A stretch of DNA of 42,370 nucleotides, taken from Streptomyces sp. E2N166 (lineage in GTDB: Bacteria; Actinomycetota; Actinomycetes; Streptomycetales; Streptomycetaceae). The translations under genes and the position numbers were made by a program. Under the pieces are notes generated by a model. The model was not told where the DNA came from. It saw only the letters and a list, made by a program, of their open reading frames with translations, and did not search any database. Positions 15,376-22,288 of this stretch are shown here, piece by piece; position 1 is the first letter of the stretch, and every line of letters begins with the position of its first letter. Location of the stretch: positions 1,018,560 to 1,060,929 of the forward strand of contig NZ_RAIF01000032.1 in NCBI RefSeq assembly GCF_003671715.1, read 5' to 3'.

Positions 15376-16035
15376 TCACCGGTGGGTGACCCGGGAGCCC
15401 GGCAGCACCCGGCGCAGCCCGCAGGCCACCACCCGGGCGGAGAAGGACACGGCGAACCGGGGGGTGGGCGCCAGTCCGGCCAACAGGAGCCGGTCACCGG
15501 GCACTTGCCGCTCACCGCGCCCGGTGACGTCCAGCCACACGCCGAAGTGCAGCAGCCGCGCCTCGGGTCCGGCGTCGCGAGCGGGGAACGGCCGCATGTG
15601 CTCGCGCACCGCACGCGTGAGGGTCGTGCGCCGCACCGTGCCCACCTGGTGCCGGGCCAGGAAGTGGTCGAGCAACTGGGCGGAGCGGCACGGGAATCCA
15701 CCGCGACCGAGCGGAGTGCGCCCTACCAGCCCGGCGTCGTGGAACGCCGCGGCGGCCAGCAGGCCGACCCGGTCGTAGGCGGTCCCGTGGGTCCGCGCAC
15801 AGGCGTCGGCCAGCAGGAACGTCCGCAGAGAGTGCACGGCGACGTGCGGTGGCAGGAGCCGGCACATCTCCTTCAGCGCGGCGCCCGCGAGGGGGTGCCC
15901 GAGCAGCTCCGCGAGGGCCGGGCGGCCGAGCAGGGGCTGCCATGCCTCGGGCAACTCCTCCGGTGGATCGGAGTGTGAACTCGCCCCGCCCCCAACGGGA
16001 TCGGGTACCTCCGGCATCTCAGGCCCTGCGGCCAT
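15376..16035 (-). CDS. HD-domain metalloprotein (cyanamide hydratase/MIOX-PhnZ-like fold)
   Basis: The 219-residue protein has an HD-type metal site: H68 in V-H-S-L-R-T-F, H99-D100 in A-F-H-D-A-G, H146 in R-E-H-M-R, and D169 in W-L-D-V-T. The spacing H...HD...H...D fits HD-domain hydrolases and the mixed-valent diiron oxygenases of the MIOX/PhnZ group. The H-S-x-R-x-F segment recalls cyanamide-hydratase-like HD proteins. AAGGGGGGT precedes the ATG at 16035. Forty-nine bases separate it from the halogenase-like gene, so the two are probably one operon. Inference: it might supply the iron-dependent oxidation step that otherwise lacks a gene in this cluster. A phosphohydrolase or lyase is the conservative alternative. 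Confidence 0.6.
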   Translation of the reverse strand: MAAGPEMPEVPDPVGGGASSHSDPPEELPEAWQPLLGRPALAELLGHPLAGAALKEMCRLLPPHVAVHSLRTFLLADACARTHGTAYDRVGLLAAAAFHDAGLVGRTPLGRGGFPCRSAQLLDHFLARHQVGTVRRTTLTRAVREHMRPFPARDAGPEARLLHFGVWLDVTGRGERQVPGDRLLLAGLAPTPRFAVSFSARVVACGLRRVLPGSRVTHR

Positions 16036-16403
16036 GGCTCAACCCCCCTTGCCTCGCGATCTATTGGCTGTGTCCGTCTCATCTGTCTTTACGCTCGGGC
16101 CGCCCCTCGCCCCCGCCCCCCGTTTCGCAACGCTCCCTTCGCGTAAGCGCGTTGGCGTGCAACCGACGGCGCGCGATACCGGTAACGCGCTCCGGGCGTA
16201 CGTCCCGGCCGTCCATTCGGAGCCGTGGCCTCTTCGAATGAATGAGCCCTACTCACCCGTTGTGGCGGTGCGGGCGCGGGTGACGGCCAGGAGGATGCGC
16301 CCTGCGCTCCCACTGGTGGAAGATTTCTGTAGTAAACCTCGTGAGGTGCGGGGAGTGTTCAGGGCAGGACCGAATCTCGCCTGTGCTGAAATGCGGTGTT
16401 GGT
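16036..16403. promoter_or_regulatory. Divergent promoter region with 20-bp near-palindrome
   Basis: This 368-base gap separates the HD/halogenase operon (-) from the fatty-acid-type operon (+) and is clearly less GC-rich than the surrounding genes. At 16171-16190 GCGCGATACCGGTAACGCGC is a palindrome with 18 of 20 positions matching, centred on ACCGGT; it looks like a repressor operator. I could not identify confident -10/-35 boxes. The plus-strand start may be ATG 16404 or GTG 16341. Confidence 0.6.
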
Positions 16404-17522
16404 ATGGTCAGTTTCCCGATCACCGACGATTTGCGACTTCCGGCGGAAATCGATGCGTCGTCTCTGACGGATGTTCCCGAAGGGCCGCCTGAGAGAATTC
16501 TGCTGACGGGAGCCACGGGATTCCTCGGCGGTTTCCTGCTCGCCGACCTGCTGGATGCGACCGACGCTCGAATCCACTGCCTGGTGAGGGCGGAGTCGGC
16601 CGCTCAGGCCCGGGAGCGGCTCGCCGGTCAGTTACGCGCCCGTGATGTGCCGATGCACCACATGTCCCGGGTCGACGTCGTGCCCGGCAGCCTGGCGAAG
16701 CCGCGGTTCGGCCTGACCGACGAGGAGTTCTCGGGCCTCTCGCGCGGCATCGACGTCATTTACCACTGCGGTGCTTGGGTCAATCTTCTGGCGAGTTACC
16801 CGATCCTGCGCGGTTGCAATGTGTCGGGAACCCAGGAGATCCTGAGACTGGCGACCCGGACCCGTCGAATTCCCGTGCATTACATTTCGACGATGGGGGT
16901 GATCCCGGCGGCCCGAGAGGCCGGGACCGGTGTCTCCGGCTACTGCGCCACCAAATGGGTCGCCGAGCAGTTGGTCGCGCAGGCCGCGGACCGCGGATCG
17001 CCCACGATGGTGCATCGGCCCGGTGTGATCCTGGCGGACTCGCGCACCGGCCTGGTGGGGAAGTCGGACTGGTTCGTCCACCTGACGACGGCGAGCATCC
17101 GCGCCGGCTGCGCCCCCGACCACCCCGGTCTCCTGCCGGTGGGCACGGTCGACTTCACCAGCCGCGCCATCGTCGACCTGTCCCTGAGCCGACGTGCCCG
17201 AGGACAGGTGTTCCACGTGATCGATCCCGAACCGCTGCCCTTCCGGTCGTACTTCCAGGGCTTCGCGGACGCGGGTGTCGACCTTCCGCTCGTTCCGTTC
17301 GACACCTGGCTGGAGCGGCTTCGCGACCTGGGCGACGAGGTCCCCCGCAGCACCATGCGGCTGGCCGGCGAGACCCTTCGGCAGATGGTCCCGGCCCCGG
17401 GGCAGGACACAGCCGGCCCCACCGCGGCGTCCGCGCACCGCGCCCCGCCCGTGCTCGACTCCGACTACTTCCGCAGGGTGCTCGCCTTCCTGAGCCGCGA
17501 CGTCATGCTGCCCGCCCGGTGA
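16404..17522 (+). CDS. Thioester reductase-like extended SDR (TR2), contains a TTA codon
   Basis: The 372-residue protein (from ATG 16404; a GTG at 16341 would add 21 residues) has T-G-A-T-G-F-L-G at residues 35-42 and Y180-C-A-T-K184, the YxxxK pair in a G-Y-x-x-x-K-W-V-A-E-x-L context. These match the reductase domains of carboxylic acid reductases and Lys2 more closely than TR1 does. H-P-G-L-L-P-V and V-D-F-T-S-R-A segments are the usual substrate-domain marks. It heads the operon with an ACP directly downstream, so an acyl-ACP is the likely substrate, giving aldehyde or alcohol. The leucine codon TTA at 16632-16634 is in frame. In Streptomyces such codons depend on the bldA tRNA, tying expression to development. 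Confidence 0.8.
   Translation: MVSFPITDDLRLPAEIDASSLTDVPEGPPERILLTGATGFLGGFLLADLLDATDARIHCLVRAESAAQARERLAGQLRARDVPMHHMSRVDVVPGSLAKPRFGLTDEEFSGLSRGIDVIYHCGAWVNLLASYPILRGCNVSGTQEILRLATRTRRIPVHYISTMGVIPAAREAGTGVSGYCATKWVAEQLVAQAADRGSPTMVHRPGVILADSRTGLVGKSDWFVHLTTASIRAGCAPDHPGLLPVGTVDFTSRAIVDLSLSRRARGQVFHVIDPEPLPFRSYFQGFADAGVDLPLVPFDTWLERLRDLGDEVPRSTMRLAGETLRQMVPAPGQDTAGPTAASAHRAPPVLDSDYFRRVLAFLSRDVMLPAR
16632..16634 (+). promoter_or_regulatory. In-frame TTA (bldA-dependent) leucine codon
   Basis: The codons CAG TTA CGC encode Q-L-R in the reductase gene. TTA is the rarest codon in Streptomyces and is read only by the bldA tRNA. It lies in the first gene of the operon and could limit translation of the downstream coupled genes. 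Confidence 0.85.
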
Positions 17523-17584
17523 CCCACGCGCGGTCCTCTCCTCCCGTGCACCCCTCCCCGCATCTCATCAGCTGGAGTTTCCGC

Positions 17585-17857
17585 ATGTCCCCTTTCACTC
17601 TGGAAGACCTGGCGGCGATGGTGGCCGAGATCGCCGGCGCCGAAGCGGCCCGGGCGATCTCGGAGCAGTCGGCCGACGCGCCCTTCACATCGTTGGGGTT
17701 CGACTCGATGGCCGTCATCGAACTGGCCGAGTGGATCCAGGAGCGCTACGGCGTTCCCATCCCGGACGAGGCGGTGCACGACCTGCGCACCGTCCGGCGG
17801 ACCCTCGACTACGTGAACGGCCAGGCAGCCGTCGCCGCGTCGGACGGAGCCCGCTGA
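17585..17857 (+). CDS. Acyl carrier protein (ACP1)
   Basis: The 90-residue carrier protein has the phosphopantetheine site at S41 in L-G-F-D-S-M-A-V-I-E-L, a slight variant of the usual D-S-L. Helix II is followed by E-W-I-Q-E-R-Y-G and I-P-D-E-A-V-H. It starts at ATG 17585; its stop overlaps the KAS III start as TGATG. Placed between a thioester reductase and KAS III, it probably carries the starter or the growing chain. It is clearly different in sequence from ACP2 at 22031, suggesting the two serve distinct steps. Confidence 0.9.
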   Translation: MSPFTLEDLAAMVAEIAGAEAARAISEQSADAPFTSLGFDSMAVIELAEWIQERYGVPIPDEAVHDLRTVRRTLDYVNGQAAVAASDGAR

Positions 17858-18819
17858 TGGCTTGGGGTGCGGGACGGCTGACCGGCATCGGAGCCTACCG
17901 CCCCGGTGGCCTGCTCACCAGCGCCGAACTCGACACCGGGTTCGGCCATGAGGAAGGCTGGATCGAGCAGATCACCGGCATCCGGACCAGGCTGAAGGCC
18001 GACCCCGACGACACCTTCGTCGAGATGGCCGCGCAGGCGGCGGACAAGGCGCTGGCCCACGCGGGAGTGCTCGCCGAGGACCTGGACTGTGTCCTGTTCT
18101 CCTCCGCCAGCAGCGTCGGCCAGGCATCGTGCCGGGCCGCCAGTCTCACCCACCGCATCGGAGCCCGCCGGGCCGGCGGGTTCGACCTCAACGGCGGGTG
18201 CGCCGGGTTCAGTTATGGACTGACCCTGGCCTCCGGACTCATCGCCGCACAGCAGGCGCGTCAAATCCTGGTCGTCGCCGCCGAGCGACTGAGCGACATC
18301 ACCGACCCCGACGACTGCGGGACCGTCATGGTCTTCGGCGATGCCGCCGGGGCCGCGGTGGTCAGCGCCGCGGAGCACGGCGGGATCGGACCGGCGGTGT
18401 GGGGAACCCACGGCCCTGGTGAGCCCTGGATGACCAGCGCCCCGCCCAAACCCGATGCCGCCCGCCCGTACATGCACATGGACGGCACCCGGGTGGTCCG
18501 CTGGTTCGGTTCGCACATGCCGCAAGTGGCCCGGGACGCACTCGACGCGGCCGGGCTCACCTGGGACGACATCGGCGCCTTCGTGCCGCACCAGTGCAAT
18601 GGGCGGCTGATCGACGCGATGGTGCGCCGACTGCGCCCGCCCGCGCACGTGGCGATCGCCCGCAGCATCGTCACCGACGGCAACACCAGTTCGGCGTCCA
18701 TCCCGCTGGCTCTGGAGTCGCTGCTCGCCTCGGCCACCGTACGGCCCGGCGACAAGGCGCTGCTCCTGGGCTTCGGCGCCGGGCTGACCTGGTGCGCCCA
18801 GGTGGTCGAACTTCCGTAA
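17857..18819 (+). CDS. Beta-ketoacyl-ACP synthase III (FabH-like), intact triad
   Basis: The 320-residue protein has the full KAS III triad: C115 in N-G-G-C-A-G-F, H245 in P-H-Q-C-N-G-R, and N276 in G-N-T-S-S-A-S, matching E. coli FabH spacing. It should condense a CoA- or carrier-bound starter with malonyl-ACP. The start is ATG 17857, overlapping the ACP1 stop. The next three genes encode a 2-oxoacid dehydrogenase complex, which would supply the starter, such as acetyl, a branched acyl group or a hydroxyacetyl group. It is a pathway-specific copy; the housekeeping fabH is normally in the fab operon, which is not seen here. Confidence 0.92.
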   Translation: MAWGAGRLTGIGAYRPGGLLTSAELDTGFGHEEGWIEQITGIRTRLKADPDDTFVEMAAQAADKALAHAGVLAEDLDCVLFSSASSVGQASCRAASLTHRIGARRAGGFDLNGGCAGFSYGLTLASGLIAAQQARQILVVAAERLSDITDPDDCGTVMVFGDAAGAAVVSAAEHGGIGPAVWGTHGPGEPWMTSAPPKPDAARPYMHMDGTRVVRWFGSHMPQVARDALDAAGLTWDDIGAFVPHQCNGRLIDAMVRRLRPPAHVAIARSIVTDGNTSSASIPLALESLLASATVRPGDKALLLGFGAGLTWCAQVVELP

Positions 18820-18829
18820 GGAGCACCTC

Positions 18830-19801
18830 ATGAACGTCACGTCCGCGTCCCCCGCGGTCGACCACAGGCCCACCGGCGAACCCGAAGCCGGTGTCGTGGC
18901 CCGTCCCCTGTCCCGTCTGTCCGACGCCGATCTCGGCACCCTGCTGATGATCCGCCACTTCGAACTGGCGGTGCTGGAGCTGTTCTCCCAGGGCCGGCTG
19001 CACGGCACCACGCACACCTGCCTCGGCCAGGAGTACATCCCCGTCGCGCTCTACCCGCTGCTGGACGAGGGCGACTACGTCTTCAGCAACCACCGCGGGC
19101 ACGGCCACTACCTGGCCCGCTTCCACGACCCGCACGGTCTGCTCGCGGAGATCATGGGGCGGGCCGGTGCCGTCTGCCACGGTGTAGGCGGCAGCCAGCA
19201 CATCTACCGCGACCGCTACCTGTCGACCGGCGTACAGGGCCAGAGCCTGCCCGTCGCCGTGGGAGTCGGCCTGCACCTGAAGCGGGCCGAGCCGGGCCGG
19301 ATCGCGGTGGTCCACATCGGCGACGGCACCTGGGGCGAGGGCGCCGTGTACGAGGCGCTCAACATGGCGCAGCTGTGGCAGGTCCCGGTGCTCGTCGTGG
19401 TGGAGCACAACGGGATCGCCCAGTCGACACCGACCGAGCGGCAGATGTCCGGCACCGTCGCGACCCGGGCGGCGGCCTTCGGCGTCGGCCACCTGCGGAT
19501 CGACTCCGTGGACGTGACCGACGTACGCGCCGCCCTCGCCCCCGTGGTCGAACAGGTCCGCGACCGGCACCGGCCGTACGTGGTCGAGTGCGTCACCCAC
19601 CGTGTGGGCCCGCACAGCAAGGGGGACGACACCCGCGCGGCCGAGGTCCGTGAGCGAGCGGCCCGGCACGACTGGTACCGCCGCTACCGACGGGACCATC
19701 CCGCGCAGTTCGCCGCCGCCGACCAGGCACAGGCGGAGGCCGTCGCCGCCGTCGTACGAGAGGTCGGCGCGCGTCCGGCGTCCCGATGGGAGGCCCGATG
19801 A
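18830..19801 (+). CDS. 2-oxoacid dehydrogenase E1 component alpha subunit (ThDP-dependent)
   Basis: The 323-residue protein carries the ThDP motif from G164-D-G166 to N194 (I-G-D-G-T-W-G-E-G ... V-E-H-N). H-R-G-H-G-H-Y-L precedes it and G-G-S-Q-H-I-Y-R fits the alpha-subunit fold of pyruvate, acetoin or branched-chain dehydrogenases. AAGGAG at 18818-18823 precedes the ATG at 18830. It overlaps the beta-subunit gene as ATGA. Being in an operon with ACPs and KAS III rather than with lpd suggests a dedicated acyl supply. Substrate cannot be deduced with confidence. Confidence 0.9.
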   Translation: MNVTSASPAVDHRPTGEPEAGVVARPLSRLSDADLGTLLMIRHFELAVLELFSQGRLHGTTHTCLGQEYIPVALYPLLDEGDYVFSNHRGHGHYLARFHDPHGLLAEIMGRAGAVCHGVGGSQHIYRDRYLSTGVQGQSLPVAVGVGLHLKRAEPGRIAVVHIGDGTWGEGAVYEALNMAQLWQVPVLVVVEHNGIAQSTPTERQMSGTVATRAAAFGVGHLRIDSVDVTDVRAALAPVVEQVRDRHRPYVVECVTHRVGPHSKGDDTRAAEVRERAARHDWYRRYRRDHPAQFAAADQAQAEAVAAVVREVGARPASRWEAR

Positions 19802-20811
19802 CCAGGCGCCAGCGCGTGGCCGAGAACCTCAACAGCGCACTGCACCACCTCCTCGGCGCCCACCCCGGCACGTATCTGATCGGCGAGGACGTCGCCGACC
19901 CCTACGGTGGGGCGTTCAAAGTGACCCGAGGGCTCTCCGACCGCTTCCCGGACCGGGTGCTCTCCTCACCGCTGAGCGAAGGCGGCATCGCCGGCGTGGG
20001 CGCGGGCCTGGCCCTGTCCGGCAACCGGTCCGTGGTCGAGATGATGTTCTCGGACTTCGCCGCGCTGGCCTTCGACCAGCTGCTGAACTTCGCCGCCAAG
20101 TCCGTGTCGATGTACGGCCGCAGGGTCCCGATGAGCATGGTCGTCCGCTGCCCTACCGGCGGCAACCGGGGGTACGGCCCGACGCACAGCCAGAGCCTGC
20201 AGAAGCACTTCCTCGGCATTCCTTCGCTGCACCTGCGGGAAGTCTCCCCGTTCCACGACAACCAGCGCGTACTGACCGCGATGCTCGACCGCGAGGAGCC
20301 CGGTGTGCTCTTCGAGGACAAGGTGCTCTACACCCGCGCCATGTACCAGGACGGGGTCGTGGACGACCTCTTCCGCTACGAGGTGCTGGCCGATCCCAGC
20401 GAGACCGCCCGGGTGTTCGCGCCGGACTGCGGGCCCCCCGACTGGATCGTCCTGGCCCCGGGCGGGCTCACCGAACGGGCCGTCACCGCCCTGCGCACCC
20501 TGCTCCTCGAAGAGGAGATCACGTGTGAACTGCTGGTGCCCTCCCAGCTCTACCCCTTCGACAGCAAGGCGCTGCTCCCGGTGCTGTCCCGTGCCGACCG
20601 CATCTGTGTCCTGGAGGACTCCACGGCCGACGGGACCTGGGGCGAGCTGCTCGCACAGCAACTCCACGAGCAGCTGTGGAGCCGACTGGCCCGCCCGGTG
20701 CTGCCGCTGAGTGCCGAGCCGAGCATCGTACCGACCGCGGCGCACCTGGAGCACGACGTGCTGCTCCAGCCGTCCACCATCCACCGCGCGATCATGGAGG
20801 CGACGAAGTGA
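19798..20811 (+). CDS. 2-oxoacid dehydrogenase E1 component beta subunit
   Basis: The 337-residue protein is a transketolase-type E1 beta subunit: I-G-E-D-V-A-D-P-Y-G-G-A-F-K-V-T near residues 27-42, P-L-S-E-G-G-I-A-G-V-G-A-G-L-A, and a C-terminal domain with L-E-D-S-T-A-D-G-T-W-G. The start ATG 19798 has GGGAGG upstream and overlaps the alpha-subunit stop; the gene ends in a GTGA overlap with E2. Together with the alpha subunit it forms the heterotetrameric E1 that decarboxylates a 2-oxoacid and acylates a lipoyl lysine. Confidence 0.9.
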   Translation: MTRRQRVAENLNSALHHLLGAHPGTYLIGEDVADPYGGAFKVTRGLSDRFPDRVLSSPLSEGGIAGVGAGLALSGNRSVVEMMFSDFAALAFDQLLNFAAKSVSMYGRRVPMSMVVRCPTGGNRGYGPTHSQSLQKHFLGIPSLHLREVSPFHDNQRVLTAMLDREEPGVLFEDKVLYTRAMYQDGVVDDLFRYEVLADPSETARVFAPDCGPPDWIVLAPGGLTERAVTALRTLLLEEEITCELLVPSQLYPFDSKALLPVLSRADRICVLEDSTADGTWGELLAQQLHEQLWSRLARPVLPLSAEPSIVPTAAHLEHDVLLQPSTIHRAIMEATK

Positions 20812-21926
20812 TCGGCATCGAGCTGCCCACGCTCAACACGAACGACTCCAGCTACACCCTGGTCGAGTGGCTCGTCCCCGACGGCAGCAGCATCGAGGGC
20901 GAGGAACCGCTGGCGGTCGTGGAGACCTCCAAGGCCAGTGAGGAGATCGAGAGCACCGGCCCCGGAATCCTGCACGTCCTCGTCGGCGGCGGCCAGGACT
21001 GCAGGCCGGGGCAGACCATCGCCTACCTCTTCGAGTCGGCCGACGAGCGCGACTCCTACCGGGCGTCGGCCGCTACCCCGACGGTGACATCCGCACCCCC
21101 CGGCGCGGAGCTGAGCATCACCAACGCGGCCCGTGCGCTCGCCGACCGGCACGGCGTGTCCGAGGCCGAGCTGCGCGGTCTCGGGCGCACGGTGATCCGT
21201 ACGGCCGATGTCGAGGCCCTGGTGCGGCGGGCCGCGTCGGTGCCCCCCTCCCCCCAGCGCCAACTGTCGAAGCGACAGCGGACGGTGGGGGCGGTGGTGA
21301 CCGAGTCGATGCGGACCGTTCCGGCCGCGGCCGCCTACGCCAAGGTCGACGTCGGACAGGCGGAGGAACTGGCCCGGCGGCTGTCCGAGCGCACCGGCAG
21401 TTTCGTCTCCCTGCCCGTCCTGCTGATCAAGGCGGTGGCGCGCCGGCACGCGGCACACCCCCTGATGTTCGCCGCGCTCACCGACGACGGCGCGGTACGC
21501 GAGAGCGAACGGGCCCATGTGGGCGTCACCATGGACGCGGGCCGAGGTCTGTACACCCCGGTGGTGCACGACGCCGCCGAGCTGAGCAGCGACCGGATCG
21601 CCGACCTGCTGACCGGCTTCCGGAGCAAGGCGTTCCGGGGCACGTTCCAGTCCGCCGAACTCACCGGGGCCAACATCATGGTCGCCCCGCACACCACGGA
21701 GGGCATGGTCCTGGCCACCCCCATCGTCTTCCCCGGCCAGACCTGCGTGATCTCCATCGGCGCCGTCGACGACCAGGTGCTCCTGGACGCGCAGGGCACC
21801 CCTCGCACCCACCGGTTCGTCCATCTCGGCCTGGTCTACGACCACCGGGTGGTCAACGGCAGGGACGCGATGGCCCTGCTCGAGGACGTCAAGGCGGAGC
21901 TGGAGGCACCGGCCGCGCTCGGCTGA
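20808..21926 (+). CDS. 2-oxoacid dehydrogenase E2 (lipoyl acyltransferase), variant catalytic motif
   Basis: The 372-residue protein starts at GTG 20808. It has one N-terminal lipoyl domain with K42 in E-T-S-K-A, then a peripheral-subunit-binding domain (A-A-R-A-L-A-D-R-H-G-V, about 104-140), then the CAT-fold catalytic domain. The active-site motif is D345-H346-R-V-V-N350-G, where the usual D-G is N-G. H346 is kept, so activity is possible. No E3 (dihydrolipoamide dehydrogenase) is encoded here; a housekeeping E3 could serve. The acyl group could go to CoA or, as in other secondary pathways, directly to a carrier protein such as the adjacent ACP. Confidence 0.88.
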   Translation: MIGIELPTLNTNDSSYTLVEWLVPDGSSIEGEEPLAVVETSKASEEIESTGPGILHVLVGGGQDCRPGQTIAYLFESADERDSYRASAATPTVTSAPPGAELSITNAARALADRHGVSEAELRGLGRTVIRTADVEALVRRAASVPPSPQRQLSKRQRTVGAVVTESMRTVPAAAAYAKVDVGQAEELARRLSERTGSFVSLPVLLIKAVARRHAAHPLMFAALTDDGAVRESERAHVGVTMDAGRGLYTPVVHDAAELSSDRIADLLTGFRSKAFRGTFQSAELTGANIMVAPHTTEGMVLATPIVFPGQTCVISIGAVDDQVLLDAQGTPRTHRFVHLGLVYDHRVVNGRDAMALLEDVKAELEAPAALG

Positions 21927-21936
21927 CCGCCGACCC

Positions 21937-21996
21937 GCCACCACGGAACCCCGCCACCACGGAACCCCACCACACCGGACCCCACCACCGCCGGGG
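21937..21996 (+). repeat. Tandem 16-bp repeat upstream of ACP2
   Basis: GCCACCACGGAACCCC occurs at 21937-21952 and 21953-21968, followed by two degraded copies (ACCACACCGGACCCC and ACCACCGCCGGGG) ending at 21996. It lies in the 104-base E2-ACP2 gap before the GGAAAGGA ribosome site. It could be a processing or spacing element or simple slippage. Confidence 0.7.
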
Positions 21997-22030
21997 CACC
22001 GCCCGTCGGACCGGAAAGGACACCCCTGAC

Positions 22031-22288
22031 ATGACCACCGACACCACCCCCCACAGCCGCGCCTACGACCTGCTCGCCTCGGTTCTCAGCGAGAAGTTCG
22101 AAGTGCCCTCCGAGGCCATCGTCCCCACCGCGACCTTCGAGCAGCTGGACCTCGACTCGCTGGCCGTGGTGGAGCTGTTCGTCGTACTCACCGAGGAACT
22201 CGGCATCGAGGTACAGGACGGCGAGGCCGACCCGGACCTCACCCTGGCCGGCGTGGCCGACCTCATGGCCGAGGCCGTCAAGTCGTGA
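22031..22288 (+). CDS. Acyl carrier protein (ACP2)
   Basis: The 85-residue carrier protein has S43 in L-D-L-D-S-L-A-V-V-E-L, the canonical phosphopantetheine site, followed by E-E-L-G-I-E-V-Q-D-G. GGAAAGGA precedes the ATG by about ten bases. The stop overlaps the KAS II GTG start (GTGA), so this ACP is the probable partner of KAS II in chain extension. It is more FAS-ACP-like in its D-S-L-x-x-V-E-L motif than ACP1. Confidence 0.92.
   Translation: MTTDTTPHSRAYDLLASVLSEKFEVPSEAIVPTATFEQLDLDSLAVVELFVVLTEELGIEVQDGEADPDLTLAGVADLMAEAVKS

Noticed and set aside
13893..15389. Long plus-strand frame opposite the halogenase-like gene
   Set aside because: Val/Arg/His-rich shadow without any domain; the minus frame has GGGIGG and WFWVIP motifs.
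17585..22288. Tetronate-type cassette (ACP, KAS III, E2-like acyltransferase)
   Set aside because: No FkbH-like glyceryl transferase is present, and complete E1alpha/E1beta subunits accompany the E2.
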